DNA of 64,000 nucleotides from Microthyrium microscopicum (GCA_010405405.1 MU004233.1:2272539-2336538), one strand, 5' to 3'. Shown: positions 49,601 to 61,269, numbered from the stretch's first letter. The notes: generated by a model not told the origin, from the letters alone. Translations and numbers: made by a program.

Positions 49601-52600
49601 AATATCTTAAATAACTACGTTTTTATATATTTAAATAACGTCTTAATCTTTAGCTTAGGTACTAAGAAGTAATATAAAGCCTACGTCTATAAAGTCTTTA
49701 AGTAGCTATAAAAAATAAGATTCTATCTTAATATTTAAAAGTATAAATTTATAACTACTTAAATAATATATTTAAGCTATATTATTAAGGTTAAATAAAG
49801 AATCTTAATAAACCTAGCTAAAGTTAAAGCAATCTAAGAATAAGAGGCTCTTAAGAATATTTATAAAGTTTAAGCTTTTCTTAGCTTTACTAACTTCTAT
49901 TATAAGTTTATACTAAACTTTTAAATAATTATAAAACTTCTTATTTAACTTACCTAAAAAGACGTTTTCTTCTTATTTAAAGACTTAGAGAGAGCTATAT
50001 TTAAAAAGCTAAAATAACTCTTTACTACTAACTAAATACTAGCCCTATTTAACTATAATAAAGAGACTCTTATTTATACTAACTTTTTTAGTTATTCTTT
50101 AAGAGCTATACTAGTATAAAAGAATAAAATAAGTAAGTTTTAACTAGTAGCTTATTTTTTTAAAAAGTATAACTCTACTTAAAGTAACTATCTAATTTAT
50201 AATAAAGAAATACTTATAATTATACTTACTCTAAAAGAATAAGACTTAAAGCTATAAGTAATAGAAAAGTTTAAAGTAATATTTAATTATAAGAACTTAG
50301 AGTATTTTATAAAATTATAAAAGCTTATAGAAAAGTATATTTAATAGTCTATTAAACTTATAAAGTATAATATAATAATTAAGTATTAACTAGGCTTATA
50401 AAATAGCGTAATAAATAGTTTTTCTTATTATAAATAAGATATACCTTAGGACGTAGCTAATAAAAGAATCTAGGCTAAAACTTTCTAACTACTTTATATC
50501 TAAAGAAATTAATTACTTAAACTATTATAAGCCTTACTTATTTATATTACTATCCTTCTTATAATAATTAAAAATAAATTAGTAAAGACTCTATTAGCTA
50601 ATAAAGCTCTAATTTCTAGTTTATTACTATTAATATTAAACGTCCCTAAACTATTAGTAACCTAATAAAATAAAGTAGTATAGGTTAATAATATCTATTA
50701 AGTAGCCTATTAAATAATTAAAGCTAGTAAATAAAAGTTTTCTTTATTAATTATAAGTATTAAGATCTCTATTCTTAACTACTTAATTAATAGTAAGAAT
50801 TATCTTTACTAAAGAGGATAACTATAAATCCTAAATCTAAAACCTTTATAAATAATAATACTATAAGTAGCTTATACGTTCTTAACCTAAGGCTATCTTA
50901 GCTATAAAGGTACTTACTAAGCTTTATAGTTATACTTCTTCTAGCTTAGAATTATAGCTAATATAAAGTATTTTATAAAAAATTATAGTATATATAGCTA
51001 ATTAAAGGTTAGTTATAAGTAGAAAAGAGGCTTCCTAAAGCCTTTACTTATTCTAAGTTAATAATAGTAAGAACTATTAATAGATTTTATAATAAATCTC
51101 TCTTTATTAAATAAATATATAATCTTAATAATTATTACTAATTAGCTAAGTAAAAGAGTAATCTTAATCCTCCTTACTTAGAGAAAAGCTAAAAATGTTA
51201 TAGCTATTTTCTTATAATGCGTCTATTCTCTTTATAATATTCCTAATATAATTATCTATAATTATAATTTAATATTTATAAGAGACTTCTAAATAAAGTT
51301 CTATACGCTACTATAAATAGAGCTATAGCTATTAACTATATTTTATTCCTAAATAAATAGCTCTATAAAATAGTAGAACTTAGATATTAAAGCTAAAATA
51401 TAAATATATATAAATTATATATAATTAAACTAGTTCTTATTAATACTAATACTTTAACTTATACTTAACTTATAATGCTTATTTATAATAAAACTCTTAC
51501 TCTTCTTTTTATTCTATAGCTTTAAAAACTTTATCTTTCTAAACTTCCTTAAGTAAGCTTTTTTATCTAAATAGAAGAATACTCTAAAAGAAAGAGAGGA
51601 AAAAATTACTTATATAATTTTAAAAGCTATAAAATAAGCTTAAGATACTATAACCCTTACCTAAGAAAGGATATAAGAATAAGTTAACTAAATAAGGATT
51701 TAAACGCCTAAGTATAAAGTTAGTAATTAGGTCTAGCTAAACCTAAAAAATACTAAGACTAAATAAGTAAAGAAGAAATTTAATTATTATTACTCTAAGT
51801 TCTAAGTTATAAAGGTAGTAAGCTTATATATAATTATATTAAATACGCTATAAAGAACTAAGAAATTCTATATTAACCTACTTAAACTAATAATAAATAA
51901 CCTATTTCTAAGTTAAGATACTAATAATTTTTATTTACTACTAATCTTAATTAAGAACTTAGATAAAGAGAAATAAGAGAAATAGCTAATAGAGGAAATT
52001 ATAGCTAAAAAATATAAGAAGATAATAAAGAGCAAACTTTATATAGTCTATATTATTAAATAGGTAAGTTATTTAGATATAATAAAAGAACTAATTAACT
52101 TTATTAAATAGTTAAAAGCCTATATAAAGTAAATAAAGAAAATAAAGTATATATAAGATAATTATAGAAGATTAGTACTAAACTAGTCTATTCTTTAAGT
52201 ATAACTAAGATTAAAAACTAGCTCTCCTATTATAATAATTAACTCTATAGAGATATAATTAAAGGTGCTATCTATAATCTATGTATAAAAATACTTTTCT
52301 TTTATTTATACTAAGACCTCTTTTCCTATTAAATAAAACTAGAAAATTATAAAAATATAAGAAAACTAAAAAAATAAGATACGCCTAATAAACCTTTACT
52401 ATTAAAGAAAATAAACTTAAGTAGTGCCTTAAGGCATAAAAGGACTAAAGTAAATAGTTAATAGTAGAAAATTCTTATTCTTCTTAGTAACCTTCTTCTT
52501 ATTATTATAAAGATATTTCTTATCTAAGCTAATATTATTATTATAGATATAGTTTAAATATATATTATTATAAAATCCTAAAAGCTAAACGTAATTTATA

Positions 52601-53343
52601 TATTATAGCTAATTCTTTAAATTAAAATAGCTAACATAATAAATATAACGCTACTTCTTATAAGTCTTATTTTGCTTATTTTTAGTAAGGAATTATAAGA
52701 TACTTATATAATAAATACTTAAGGCTTTAAGATAACTAGTTTAGCTACTAGTTAACTAAATCGTACTAAGAAAGTTCTAATAAATTATAATATTATAAAC
52801 GTTAAGCTATAAATTATTAGTAAACTTCTTAAAGAAGGCGTTTAATAAGTTAAGACGCTTATTAAAGAAGTTAAAAAAATAGTTAGCTATAATATAAAAG
52901 GCCTTACTTTATAAATATATTAATATAAATTAAGAAAGGCTAAAGAAGTACGTATAGTTTAGTTAATATAAAGTGCCTTAAATAAAGTATAGTTTTATAA
53001 ATTATAGTAGTTAATAACTATATATACCTTTTTATATTAAAGAGTAGTTAATAGATAAGGATAAGGGTTATAAATAATATTATTCTAATAATAAAGTAAG
53101 ACTTAGTTAAAAAGGTAAAGGCCCTTATTTATGTCATTCTAGTAAGCCTTATATATAGCTACTTTATATATAGTAGGTAGATAAGATTAAGAAGTATTAT
53201 AATTAGTAATATATATATAAGAAGGGGTAATAGTAATAAGGATATAACTATTAAAGCTAATAGTATTATTAAAAGCGTTAATAATTAGGGTAGCTATCTC
53301 TATACGATTAGTAAAGCTATAGCTACTATAATAAATAACTTAC

Positions 53344-53372
53344 CTAATTAATTAATTAATTAATTAATTAAC
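53344..53372. repeat. (TTAA)n microsatellite
   Basis: About seven uninterrupted TTAA tetramers inside the RIP-mutated interior. Either a RIP-converted simple repeat or later slippage in AT-rich DNA. Confidence 0.8.
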
Positions 53373-53886
53373 TAAGTAAGGAAGAAGAAACTTAATAAGA
53401 ATTAATTAGAAGAGAAGAAGCTTATTTAAAATATAATAAAGGAAGAATAGTTAACTCTATAGAATAATATTACTTTATACCTTTTAAATATATAGGTAGA
53501 AGTATAGTAACTTAACTATAGTTATATTCTTCTAATCTTATTCCTTAATATTATAATAGAGCTTTAACTAAGTATAAATAAGATAACCTACTAATTAAGT
53601 AACCTTTATAGAATTATAACTAAAAAGAATTAATATTATATACTAAGAAAGGAGCCTTATACCTAGAATTTAGTCTAAAATAGGTAAAATACTAGTATAG
53701 AACTAATAGTTAATAACCTAAGCTTTATATTTTATATCTAAAAGTAAATATATAGATCTATATATTATAAATAGAAGCTTTATTATAAACTATAAGAATA
53801 GTAAGCGTTAAATATAGCTAAATAAGATTAGGATCTTATAATTAACTTAGTATTTTAGCTAGAATTTTTTTAGATAGAGGAGGTAA

Positions 53887-54048
53887 TGTTAGGGGTTAAA
53901 CTCCCTAAAGCTATGCCTATTTAGGCTACCCCTATTATATATAAATACCTTGATTAAAGAGTCTCTCAACTCTTCTTTCTCTCTAAGTTACCTTCCTGTT
54001 TAGTAGGCTTACAATATAACTTGTCTCTTCGTTATCTAACCCATAACA
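53887..54048 (+). repeat. 3' LTR (162 bp)
   Basis: Same length as the 5' copy. Its first ~60 bases carry most of the changes in that part (5 of 7), and its last ~100 keep the ancestral C and G at all 9 differing sites. Followed by TGCAG, which could be the unmutated form of the TATAG before the 5' LTR (target-site duplication, tentative). Confidence 0.85.
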
Positions 54049-54052
54049 TGCA

Positions 54053-54078
54053 GCCCCTGCGCCGTGAGTTAGGACACC
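54053..54078 (-). repeat. right 26-bp terminal inverted repeat
   Basis: Perfect reverse complement of 46031-46056. Begins within about 5 bases of the 3' LTR end. Confidence 0.8.
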
Positions 54079-55617
54079 GGCGTGGGAGTAACCCAAGAGG
54101 CTCAGCAATCGCTACTTTTGGAGACCCCCCGCCAACCTCGCCAGATCCTTGGATGTTTATGCGCCAGCTTCCGAGCAATTTAAAGTTCTGCGATCGATGT
54201 TGTGGCATCTCGATGTCAGTGTTCTAGAACTGCATACTCTTAGTACGCAACATGAACAATCTCGATGTCAACCTTTCTAAACCCGAGTACCGCGATAACT
54301 CGGCATTTTCCTCAACCATACAGGGCTTAGCTCTGCCAATTTTCCCACGGACAGTGGAATAAGATAGGGAACGAACCCACGCACTATTTTCACTGAACAT
54401 TGAGTAGTACACCGTGCTAGCTGTGCCCTGCAGGCGGTTGTGAGTGCAAAAACCATCAAGTCCCTCGGCAAAACCAAAAAAGATCAGCGCTTAAGCTGCC
54501 GTTCTGATCCTAAATCCAGGTTCGCTGTCGCAACTACAAGCGTCGAGATCTAGAATTCTGCTTTGCATCGAACTGCATCCCAGCCGCGTTGCGAAATTGA
54601 TCGGCACTGCTTTCCCCAACTACACTTCTCAGAGTCGCAAAATCAACGTCTTTCCCTGCGCATAGAGGTGAAACCCTGAATGCACAAACGCTTAGAGGTT
54701 GGCGTTGGGCTCACGGGGTCGTGGACGAGATTTGGCGTGGTGCGCAAAAGATATGCAAGTCGGACTTGTGGTTGGTTAGCGGTGAGTGACCAATGGGTTC
54801 GCTGCGCTCTGGTCTTCACGATGACTGCGCCCCAGGCCGATGGTGATAGAATGTCATCTTCCGTCTGGTCCGTAGTTGAAAAAGAAAAAGGGGTTACGAG
54901 TCCTTAGTTGAGGTGGAGATCACCGTTTGTAGATATCGTAACTCGTATACGGCATCGATCTCATTCGATGAGAAATGTAAGGCGGAGAATAGCATCATGT
55001 TATGATGACGAGATATGTGCGATTTATGTAAAGCAAGAATTTAGGAATTGGCATGCTGAAATGGTGAAGCGGCAAAGTGGTTAGGCGATTGTATGCCGCA
55101 AAAGCGGCAAGATAAAAGGGTCAAATAAGATGTACCAAATGGTTGAAACTGGGCAGCCAAGCATCGAGTTAACCAGAAAGCTGGGACTCAATGGAGCAAT
55201 CTAGTTCCTCACGATCTCGATGACAGTCCCGCTCTGGTAAGGTAGGAGAGTTTAAATATCCTGTGCCCAAAAGCTATCAAGGGTCCCAAAAAAATTGATT
55301 GCTTGGGCATAAATTTAGATTGGATCCCGCGAATTCTCGGTGGTTACTGTTGTTTCTGACCCAAATCTTACTGCCTGAAACCGACTCGTCCACCCAGTCG
55401 TCATCCTGCAGCACTCGAGTTTGTTGCGCCTCATTCCAAGGCACCTTGCATACTGGGGTGACGGAAGTCAACGGCCCCTGGTTTCTTTTAGGCCTATCTA
55501 CATATATGTATAACGCTTCTGCCTCCTCACTAAACTTTTTAAACCTCTTCAACTCCAACTCCAACCCGGACCTAAACTTTCACAAGTAATGATCCAACGA
55601 TAACACCAATCTACACA
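54079..55617. other. intergenic after the mobile region
   Basis: Normal base composition resumes at once. Short ORFs only, none recognisable. A perfect small hairpin GCCGC-AAAA-GCGGC lies near 55093. A TATA-like stretch (ATATATGTATAA) near 55500 precedes the Cys-rich ORF. Confidence 0.5.
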
Positions 55618-55785
55618 ATGTGCAACCAAAAGACATACACAGACCCTTGCGTCAACTCAGACATGGCCGACGTACGATGTTCACGATGCCAACTTTCGGT
55701 CACCGAAGTAGCAAGCATGATATGCTACGCTATCAACTCCTACTATTGCGGACGATGTGCAAGCCTCGTAGGATACGATGGCTGA
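55618..55785 (+). CDS. 55-aa Cys-rich protein with two CxxC pairs
   Basis: Short uninterrupted ORF starting MCNQKTYTDPC and containing CSRC (21-24) and CGRC (44-47) separated by about 19 residues, the arrangement of a small zinc ribbon. No signal peptide, so probably intracellular. About 110 bases upstream is a TATA-like box, followed by a CT-rich leader with repeated CAACTCC, typical of fungal transcripts. Family not recognised. The ORF may be complete or the first exon of something larger; no donor with a good continuation was found. Confidence 0.45.
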   Translation: MCNQKTYTDPCVNSDMADVRCSRCQLSVTEVASMICYAINSYYCGRCASLVGYDG

Positions 55786-56524
55786 AAACGATTCACCAGC
55801 AATTCAATTCATACGACTCGATGATCACAATAAAAGTGACAACCATATGAATTTTGAACAATTTTCTCTACACAGAGACACACACAAAACTGCATCAAAA
55901 TCATTTCAGATTTGCCGCATCACGCCAAATACCGGAATCGAAACAACATGGACGATTTTCGATAAGACGAGGATTTGATCAACATTTCCCCATGTCAAAG
56001 AGGCGACCACCAGTATCCATAACCTCGTCACTTTTCAAACCTCGAAACCCAACATGGGATTCTTGCGAATTTCCAGGGTCACTCCAGGAGTCCAGACATT
56101 TCGACTGAATGAGTCCAGACCAGTTGACCAATAACGCCAATCTTCAAGCCCAAACGAAAGGGACAAAGTGGTGCAAGCGATCTCGATCTCTGGACGTTGG
56201 CCCGCCGATCATGACGTCACGAAGAAATCCGTTCGGATTTTTTGATATGGGTATGGGATTCAATTATCGCCCAAAGAGCCCTTCTGCCCTTGCTATTGGC
56301 ATATCTTTGTCTACGTCAGGTTGATATTATCCCTGACGGAAAAGGAATAACAGATTGGTTTCGGAGCGCTCTTGAGAACATCGAATGAGGAGGACAATTT
56401 TGAGGGGAAGGGGAGATTGTAATTTTATACCACTGTACTTTTATCATATCACTTTGAACACTTTTCAATGAATGCCGAAAAGGCTAAATCATTTACATCA
56501 TCTCACATCTCTTGAATTTTTCTA
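55786..56524. other. 3' region, nothing recognised
   Basis: Spacer between the Cys-rich ORF and the convergent SelW-like gene. ORFs at 55854-56108 and 56109-56324 are featureless. Confidence 0.5.
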
Positions 56525-57159
56525 TCATTTCTTACAATCCTCGCATTCTGTGCCAGACTGCGTTGAAGTCGACCCAGATATCTGCGCACCAACACTCGTA
56601 TTCACGGCACTTTCTTCAACAGCAGCCGACGACGACGCAGACTTGGCCGGCGGCATTGCATTCGTATTTTTACCATGTACATCCGAATGTCCAAGATTTT
56701 TTGACGGATCAATATGGTCCCTGACGCGTTGCTTGAGGACTTTTGTCTCTGGAAATCCACCTTCTGACTTTCTATCCCACAGCAATACCGTCTGCTGCGT
56801 GACATCTGATGACGACAAAGTTGGGGCTGCGTACGTCTGCGCGTAATGTGTTACATCAGATCATCAAGGAATTAGGCGAGGGTAGCCAAAATCTCGAATT
56901 TTGAAGTGGACTGTGGTGAACTTACCAGATGGACGGTAAATATGCCGCCGGTGGTTGGGATTAATGCGATTTCACCGATTGATGTTCCGAACGTGCTAAG
57001 GAGCTCTTGGCCGAACTACATTTATGAGCATGTCAAGCTTGAGTAGGTGGTGATATGGTGGGAGCTTACGTATGCGGCTCTTAGCATCCAGCGACATTGT
57101 GTGCAGTATTCTATTGCGACTCTGGGTAGTTTTACAGATTGTGAGATCGCAGGATCCAT
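56525..57159 (-). CDS. SelW-like (Rdx family) thioredoxin-fold protein, 163 aa
   Basis: Three exons on the minus strand: 57070-57159, 56926-57015, 56525-56836 (introns 54 and 89 nt). The joined N-terminus reads VAIEYCTQCRWMLRAAYFGQELLSTFGTSIGEIALIPTTGGIFTV, with the CxxC redox pair C19-C22 that corresponds to Cys-x-x-Sec of animal selenoprotein W. TVLLWDRKSEGGFPETKVLKQRVRDHIDPSKNLGHSD is the characteristic second half. The C-terminal ~60 residues are Ser/Ala/Thr-rich and end ECEDCKK, an extra Cys pair. Fungal members have Cys in place of selenocysteine. Biochemical role is probably redox, but the substrate is unknown. The first two exons are only 30 codons each, so ORF scanning shows only the last. 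Confidence 0.9.
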
Positions 57160-59149
57160 TTCTTGACTGCACACGATATTTCGAACTTGTCAATTGACTG
57201 AAAGATACCCAACATTTGAAATGTTGAAGATATATTTGATGCGGGGCAATGGTCCCAGTATGCTTCCGAGACATGTCCAAACTATCACCAATTCGGCATG
57301 CCGGGAGATATCGATCGGGTGCTAGATACCAGTACAGAGGTATCACATATGGAACTATTCCGTTCGTAAGGAGGAGCAGTTTGTGGTTCTAGACCTCAAA
57401 TATTACTGCGGGTATGTCTCATCGCGACCCATCAAATTCATTGATACCGTGCTGGCGCGCCTTGGCTGTACTAGCAGATATCAAATTAACTTCCGCGGCT
57501 CAGGCGTCAAGTGGTTCCGTTGAATACGGTATCCAAAGTTCCAAACCCTACCGTGCCGTGCGACCCTAGGAATATCCGTGGTTCCGCATTGGTAAGACCC
57601 TGTCTAAGAATGGTTTCTTGAGGTCTCAAGGCCTGTATCATACACAGAGGCAGGCTTATGAGTGCAGAAATAGAAGTCCATATGCCTTCTTCTCTGGGGA
57701 ACATCACAAAGGTCATCTTCTACCTCGACTGGGTCAGTGCTTGGAGACATTTTCTGCGAGACTGCGACCTGCCAGATTTGATCATGCGCATAGACAAAAT
57801 GGTGTCACCCGTCTCCACACTGAATGTCAAATCAGCGTTCTCGAAGGACGGGGGCTGGTGCGTCAATACAGAAAAAGCATCCCACGCTGCATTTCAATCC
57901 TGGTCGCTCGTCTCAACAGCCTGGACCCCAAATGCTTCACCTTTACGGAGTTCAAGCTGTGGACAAGGCGATCTTACAGGCAGTAGCTCAAAGTATGGGC
58001 TGGTGTTGAAGAGATGTGATGGTTACAGATGACCTGATATATGGTACTGGATCCTGAACCACTCGAGTACCTAGCGACCTGGAAAGACGCGAGAATGCGG
58101 AGGCCGCATTTCAGCCACACCAGAAAGTAATAAAAACCCCCACATGTACACTTTGAGATGTCTTTTCAGGCCTCTTTTGAGAGCACGCAAGGATGGAGGT
58201 GGGTATTGAGCAAGCCCTGCGTAGTTTGGCACTCTCTAGAAGGTGATGAACTGCTGTTAATGGGGAGGGTTAGCTGCTCAAATCCTGCTACCTCGGAGTT
58301 TTCTGGTATGTTTGATCACTTCCTAAAGAAGTTAACCTGCCAAAAAGCTGCTTCTAGGCCTTGAGCTTAGCTTAAGGCCTTGGAGCAGCATTTGAGCAGA
58401 CTTTTAGCCTTGGGAAGGGCGTTTTCTAGCCTTTTATGGACTAGCATGAACTATCTCTCTTGGCCTTTAATCACGATTGGCTTATATCTTTTGGCTAGCT
58501 TAGCTTGACTTCGTTCTAAAAAAGATTGAGGCTTACGCTAAGCTAATAAGGCTTGAGCTAAGGCCTAATATAGTTTAGTTTCTGGCTTCGGATACCGTTT
58601 TCAAAAGCTGCCCAAAGTTCAAAAATGTTCGGAAGATGTTTGCTAACGCTCCCCAATGTCCCTAGAATGCCCGCAAGTCCAACGAAGGAATCAAACTAAT
58701 GTAGACTGTCTATCCGAATCCACCCCGTTTAATGCATCTCTGCACCATCAACCAAGCAGACGGCGCTCTTGACTTCTTTTCTGTAACTTCGAGGCACAAG
58801 CTACCCACTCTATGACCTGCACAATTGCTTCTGGCTGTCACCTCTTCAGTACATTTTCCCCAGTGGCGCAAAGTAGTGTGCGCCTCTCTGCGTTTCTTTC
58901 TGCAGATTGAAGTTGAACCCTCGCGCTGCGCTCAAAGCGGGACTTGGGAACTGCGGATAATTTGGATAATTTACTTTGTGGTTAGCGGCTGATAATTGGC
59001 TCTCTCACTCTTCCTGCCGCTACCGGGGCTTCTTTCCACGCCAGTCTTCTCCACCCTCACCACCAAATCTCTGCAAACTCTCTATACATCGCCATGAGCG
59101 TCTAATCTCTCATCTTCCGCTCCTTATCTGAGCGGCTCATCATCTCAAT
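57160..59149. other. intergenic; upstream region of the bHLH gene
   Basis: An ATG ORF at 57658-58032 (124 codons) is unrecognisable and overlaps another open frame, so I do not call it. The last few hundred bases should contain the bHLH gene's promoter and CT-rich leader. Confidence 0.45.
58335..58590. repeat. cluster of short AAGGCC/GAGCTTAGCTTAAGG-type words
   Basis: Many copies of GGCCTT, AGCTTAGCTTAAGG, CTAAGCTAATAAGGCTTGAGC and similar words in both orientations, forming imperfect palindromes. Looks like the remains of a small repetitive element. Confidence 0.45.
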
Positions 59150-61269
59150 ATGGCCACTCTTGGACACGACCCCGATTTCAGCACCTTTCTCTCCGAGTTA
59201 GACCTGGATCTGGCCAGCTTCCCCGATGGACTCAATGTCGATGGCCAACAACAGCATCCAGGCCAGCAGGCCATGGCCCAAGCCCAGCTACATCAGAACT
59301 TGGGCGCCAACATGATCGAGACATCTAATGGCCTCGCACAAAATAGTTCCATATTCGAATTTTCGATGCCTATGGATGTGCAATTTCCTCTATCGCAGAA
59401 TGGACACCACCAAATGCCAGGCCAAGGTCCTATTCCACCAACGCCTAACAGTGTTGAGATGCATGGTGAAAATCAACGCTTCCTCCAACAGCAATACGAA
59501 GCCCATCGCATGATGATGGAACACTATCAAATGAAGAAGAACGAAGCCGCGGGGTTTACGCCTTATCTCTCACCTGTGATTCCAGAGCACGACAGTGGTT
59601 ATGATATGCACGCGGGGTATATTGCACCAGGTGCCTATTCATTTAGCCCGCTCACTTCACCTGCTCTTGAAGGTCAAAATGCATATCATACAAATAATTC
59701 CGATACGTCTATCGCGACGTCTTCTCCCAAAGAATTGGATGTGGATATGCAAGAGTCTCCACATTTGCAGCCAGTTCCTGTAACACGGTCGAGAAAACGG
59801 GCAGCTGCACCGCGCTCTACAAAAACCAGATCACCAATTACTAAACCTCAGACTAAACGCAAATCCGGTCTCAATGTATCAATGTCGCAGACGGAGATTG
59901 CATCGCAGCAGGTTTGGGCTCCATCCCCCAATTTTCCACTTGCTCAACAGATTCCCAATGATTCTGTTTCGCCAGAGCCATTATCAGAACCTTCCATGGG
60001 ACCACCACTAAAGCCGGCATCTGCAACGCAATCGCCTGCTATTGTGGCCAATGGACCACGAGGGTCAGGACAAAGTCCCATTCCTGCAACACCTGCTTCC
60101 TATCTTCAAATTCAACGATCTCTAAGTTCTCCAAGGAGTGATCCCCAGCAGGCTCGAGGAACTAGCGCCGAAGGCAGGCAACCAGTTTTAACACCTCTAT
60201 CACTCCCTGAAGCAGCTGCGACACCTTTGCGACTTGACATGGATAGTCCAGATATTGGCTCTCGGAAGACACCCAAACTCGGACCAATGAGCACACCATC
60301 TGGGCCGGTTACTCCTGGTGCAAATGGTCCACTTACCGCATCAAACTCTGCACTCAACTCTCCTATAAGCTCTGGCTTTTCGAAGAAAGCTGATGGGAAA
60401 GGTCGAGCTCCCAAAAAAGCCCGGGGAAGCATATCCAGCGGCCCTCAAGCTAGTCCTGCCATCAGACCTAAAATCTCACCGAGCATAAAACCTTTGCTCC
60501 CAGAAGGAGGTAAGTCTAAGCCAACTCTAGTATGCCTTGCTTGACTATCCGGTCATATCTTGTGATATCTTGTGATATTGCCAGTTTGTCTGTGCACTTT
60601 ATGACCGTAATTTTGTAACTTTCCTTTTGTGGAGGCACTTCTAAGCGATAATGCTTTTTGAATCGCATCTGATCCCTCATCCGAAACACGAAAGCCATGC
60701 TAACCACCACTGTTTCTGCAGCGCCACACGGTGACGAAGCTCATACAATATTCTTGGCGAGTCGCTCCAATTACCAGAATCTTATCGAAGGCACCCATGT
60801 GCCTGGCGTCTCATATCCAACTGAGCTCTCCACCAACCTCACTTCAAAACGCACCTCGCACAAGATAGCCGAACAGGGCAGACGCAACCGCATCAATCTC
60901 GCGCTTCAAGAAATGCAAACCCTCTTACCAAAAGGCACCGGCGCCGCCGCCGAAAGCATGTCTCCTGGACCCGAAGAAGACATCGCTGCAAGTAGTAGCG
61001 GCAAAAAGGGCGGATCAGGCGGCGAATCCAGCAAGGCCAATGGCAACTCGAAAGCAGCCACTGTGGAAAGCGCCATCGACTACATCCGCACCTTGAAAGA
61101 AGAACAGGAGCAGATGCGCACCGCAGCGGCGCAGAAAGAAAAGGAGGTGGACACCTTGCGTCTGAAGTTGTTGGAGATGGAGCGCCTATGTCGCGAAAAG
61201 GGCGTGACGCTTGCCAAAGTGCCCGAGGAAGAAGAACCGAGCATACCGGCCTCCAAAGCACACAAATAG
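59150..61269 (+). CDS. nuc-1: bHLH transcription factor, NUC-1/PalcA/Pho4 type, 635 aa
   Basis: Exons 59150-60509 and 60722-61269, intron 212 nt (GTAAGT..TGCAG). Long Gln/Ser/Pro-rich N-terminal region with an early acidic segment (FSTFLSELDLDLASFPDG), possible activation domain, and a basic patch RSRKRAAAPRSTKTR that may act as nuclear signal. The C-terminus has LASRSNYQNLIEGTHVPGVSYP followed by the basic-helix 1 SKRTSHKIAEQGRRNRINLALQEMQTLLP. H500, E504 and R508 are the residues that read CACGTG. A long Gly/Ser loop, helix 2 (AATVESAIDYIRTLKEEQEQM) and a leucine-containing coiled coil (VDTLRLKLLEMERL) follow. By family it activates phosphate-starvation genes and is held in check by a cyclin/CDK (PREG/PGOV, Pho80/85) pathway. 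Orthology to N. crassa nuc-1 is inferred from the motif pattern. Confidence 0.88.

Larger units (their letters stand above)
46481..54048 (+). mobile_element. Ty3/gypsy (chromovirus-like) LTR retrotransposon, RIP-degenerate
   Basis: 7.57 kb bounded by two 162-bp LTRs starting TGTT and ending in ..CATAACA (3' copy) or its mutated form (5' copy). The interior consists almost wholly of TA-rich words with hardly any CA or TG, and no ORF above 60 codons survives: the mark of RIP. Ancestral order is still readable in translation: reverse transcriptase core YL(N)DVLIFS at 49628-49654 (first Asp changed to Asn by G to A), RNase H ETLIYT(N)..YSL.AIL at about 50061-50113 and VAYF.KK..S.....IY.KE.L further on, then integrase space, and a chromodomain-like segment EEIIAKKYKKI..KLYIVYIIK near 51990-52110. 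RT-RNase H-integrase order plus chromodomain points to Ty3/gypsy. A purine-rich tract (AGATAGAGGAGGTAA) abuts the 3' LTR. Confidence 0.85.
46031..54078. mobile_element. short inverted-repeat element (~480 bp) split by an LTR retrotransposon
   Basis: A 26-base sequence at 46031-46056 recurs as its perfect reverse complement at 54053-54078. Between the left copy and the 5' LTR lie about 420 bases of AT-rich DNA; between the 3' LTR and the right copy lie only ~5 bases. Removing the LTR element leaves an interval of about 480 bases with terminal inverted repeats and no coding capacity, the size of a MITE. No clear target-site duplication was found outside the inverted repeats, so the class is unknown. 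Confidence 0.6.

Noticed and set aside
53344-53372. CRISPR-like or telomere-like repeat
   Set aside because: It is a simple TTAA tetranucleotide run. No spacers, no telomeric TTAGGG.
46100-53880. Possible mitochondrial DNA insertion because of the high AT content
   Set aside because: The TA-dominated pattern, LTRs, and readable RT/RNase H/chromodomain order indicate a RIP-mutated nuclear retrotransposon.
57658-58032. 124-codon ORF upstream of the bHLH gene
   Set aside because: Overlaps another open frame, no domain, no leader or splice signals. Treated as chance.
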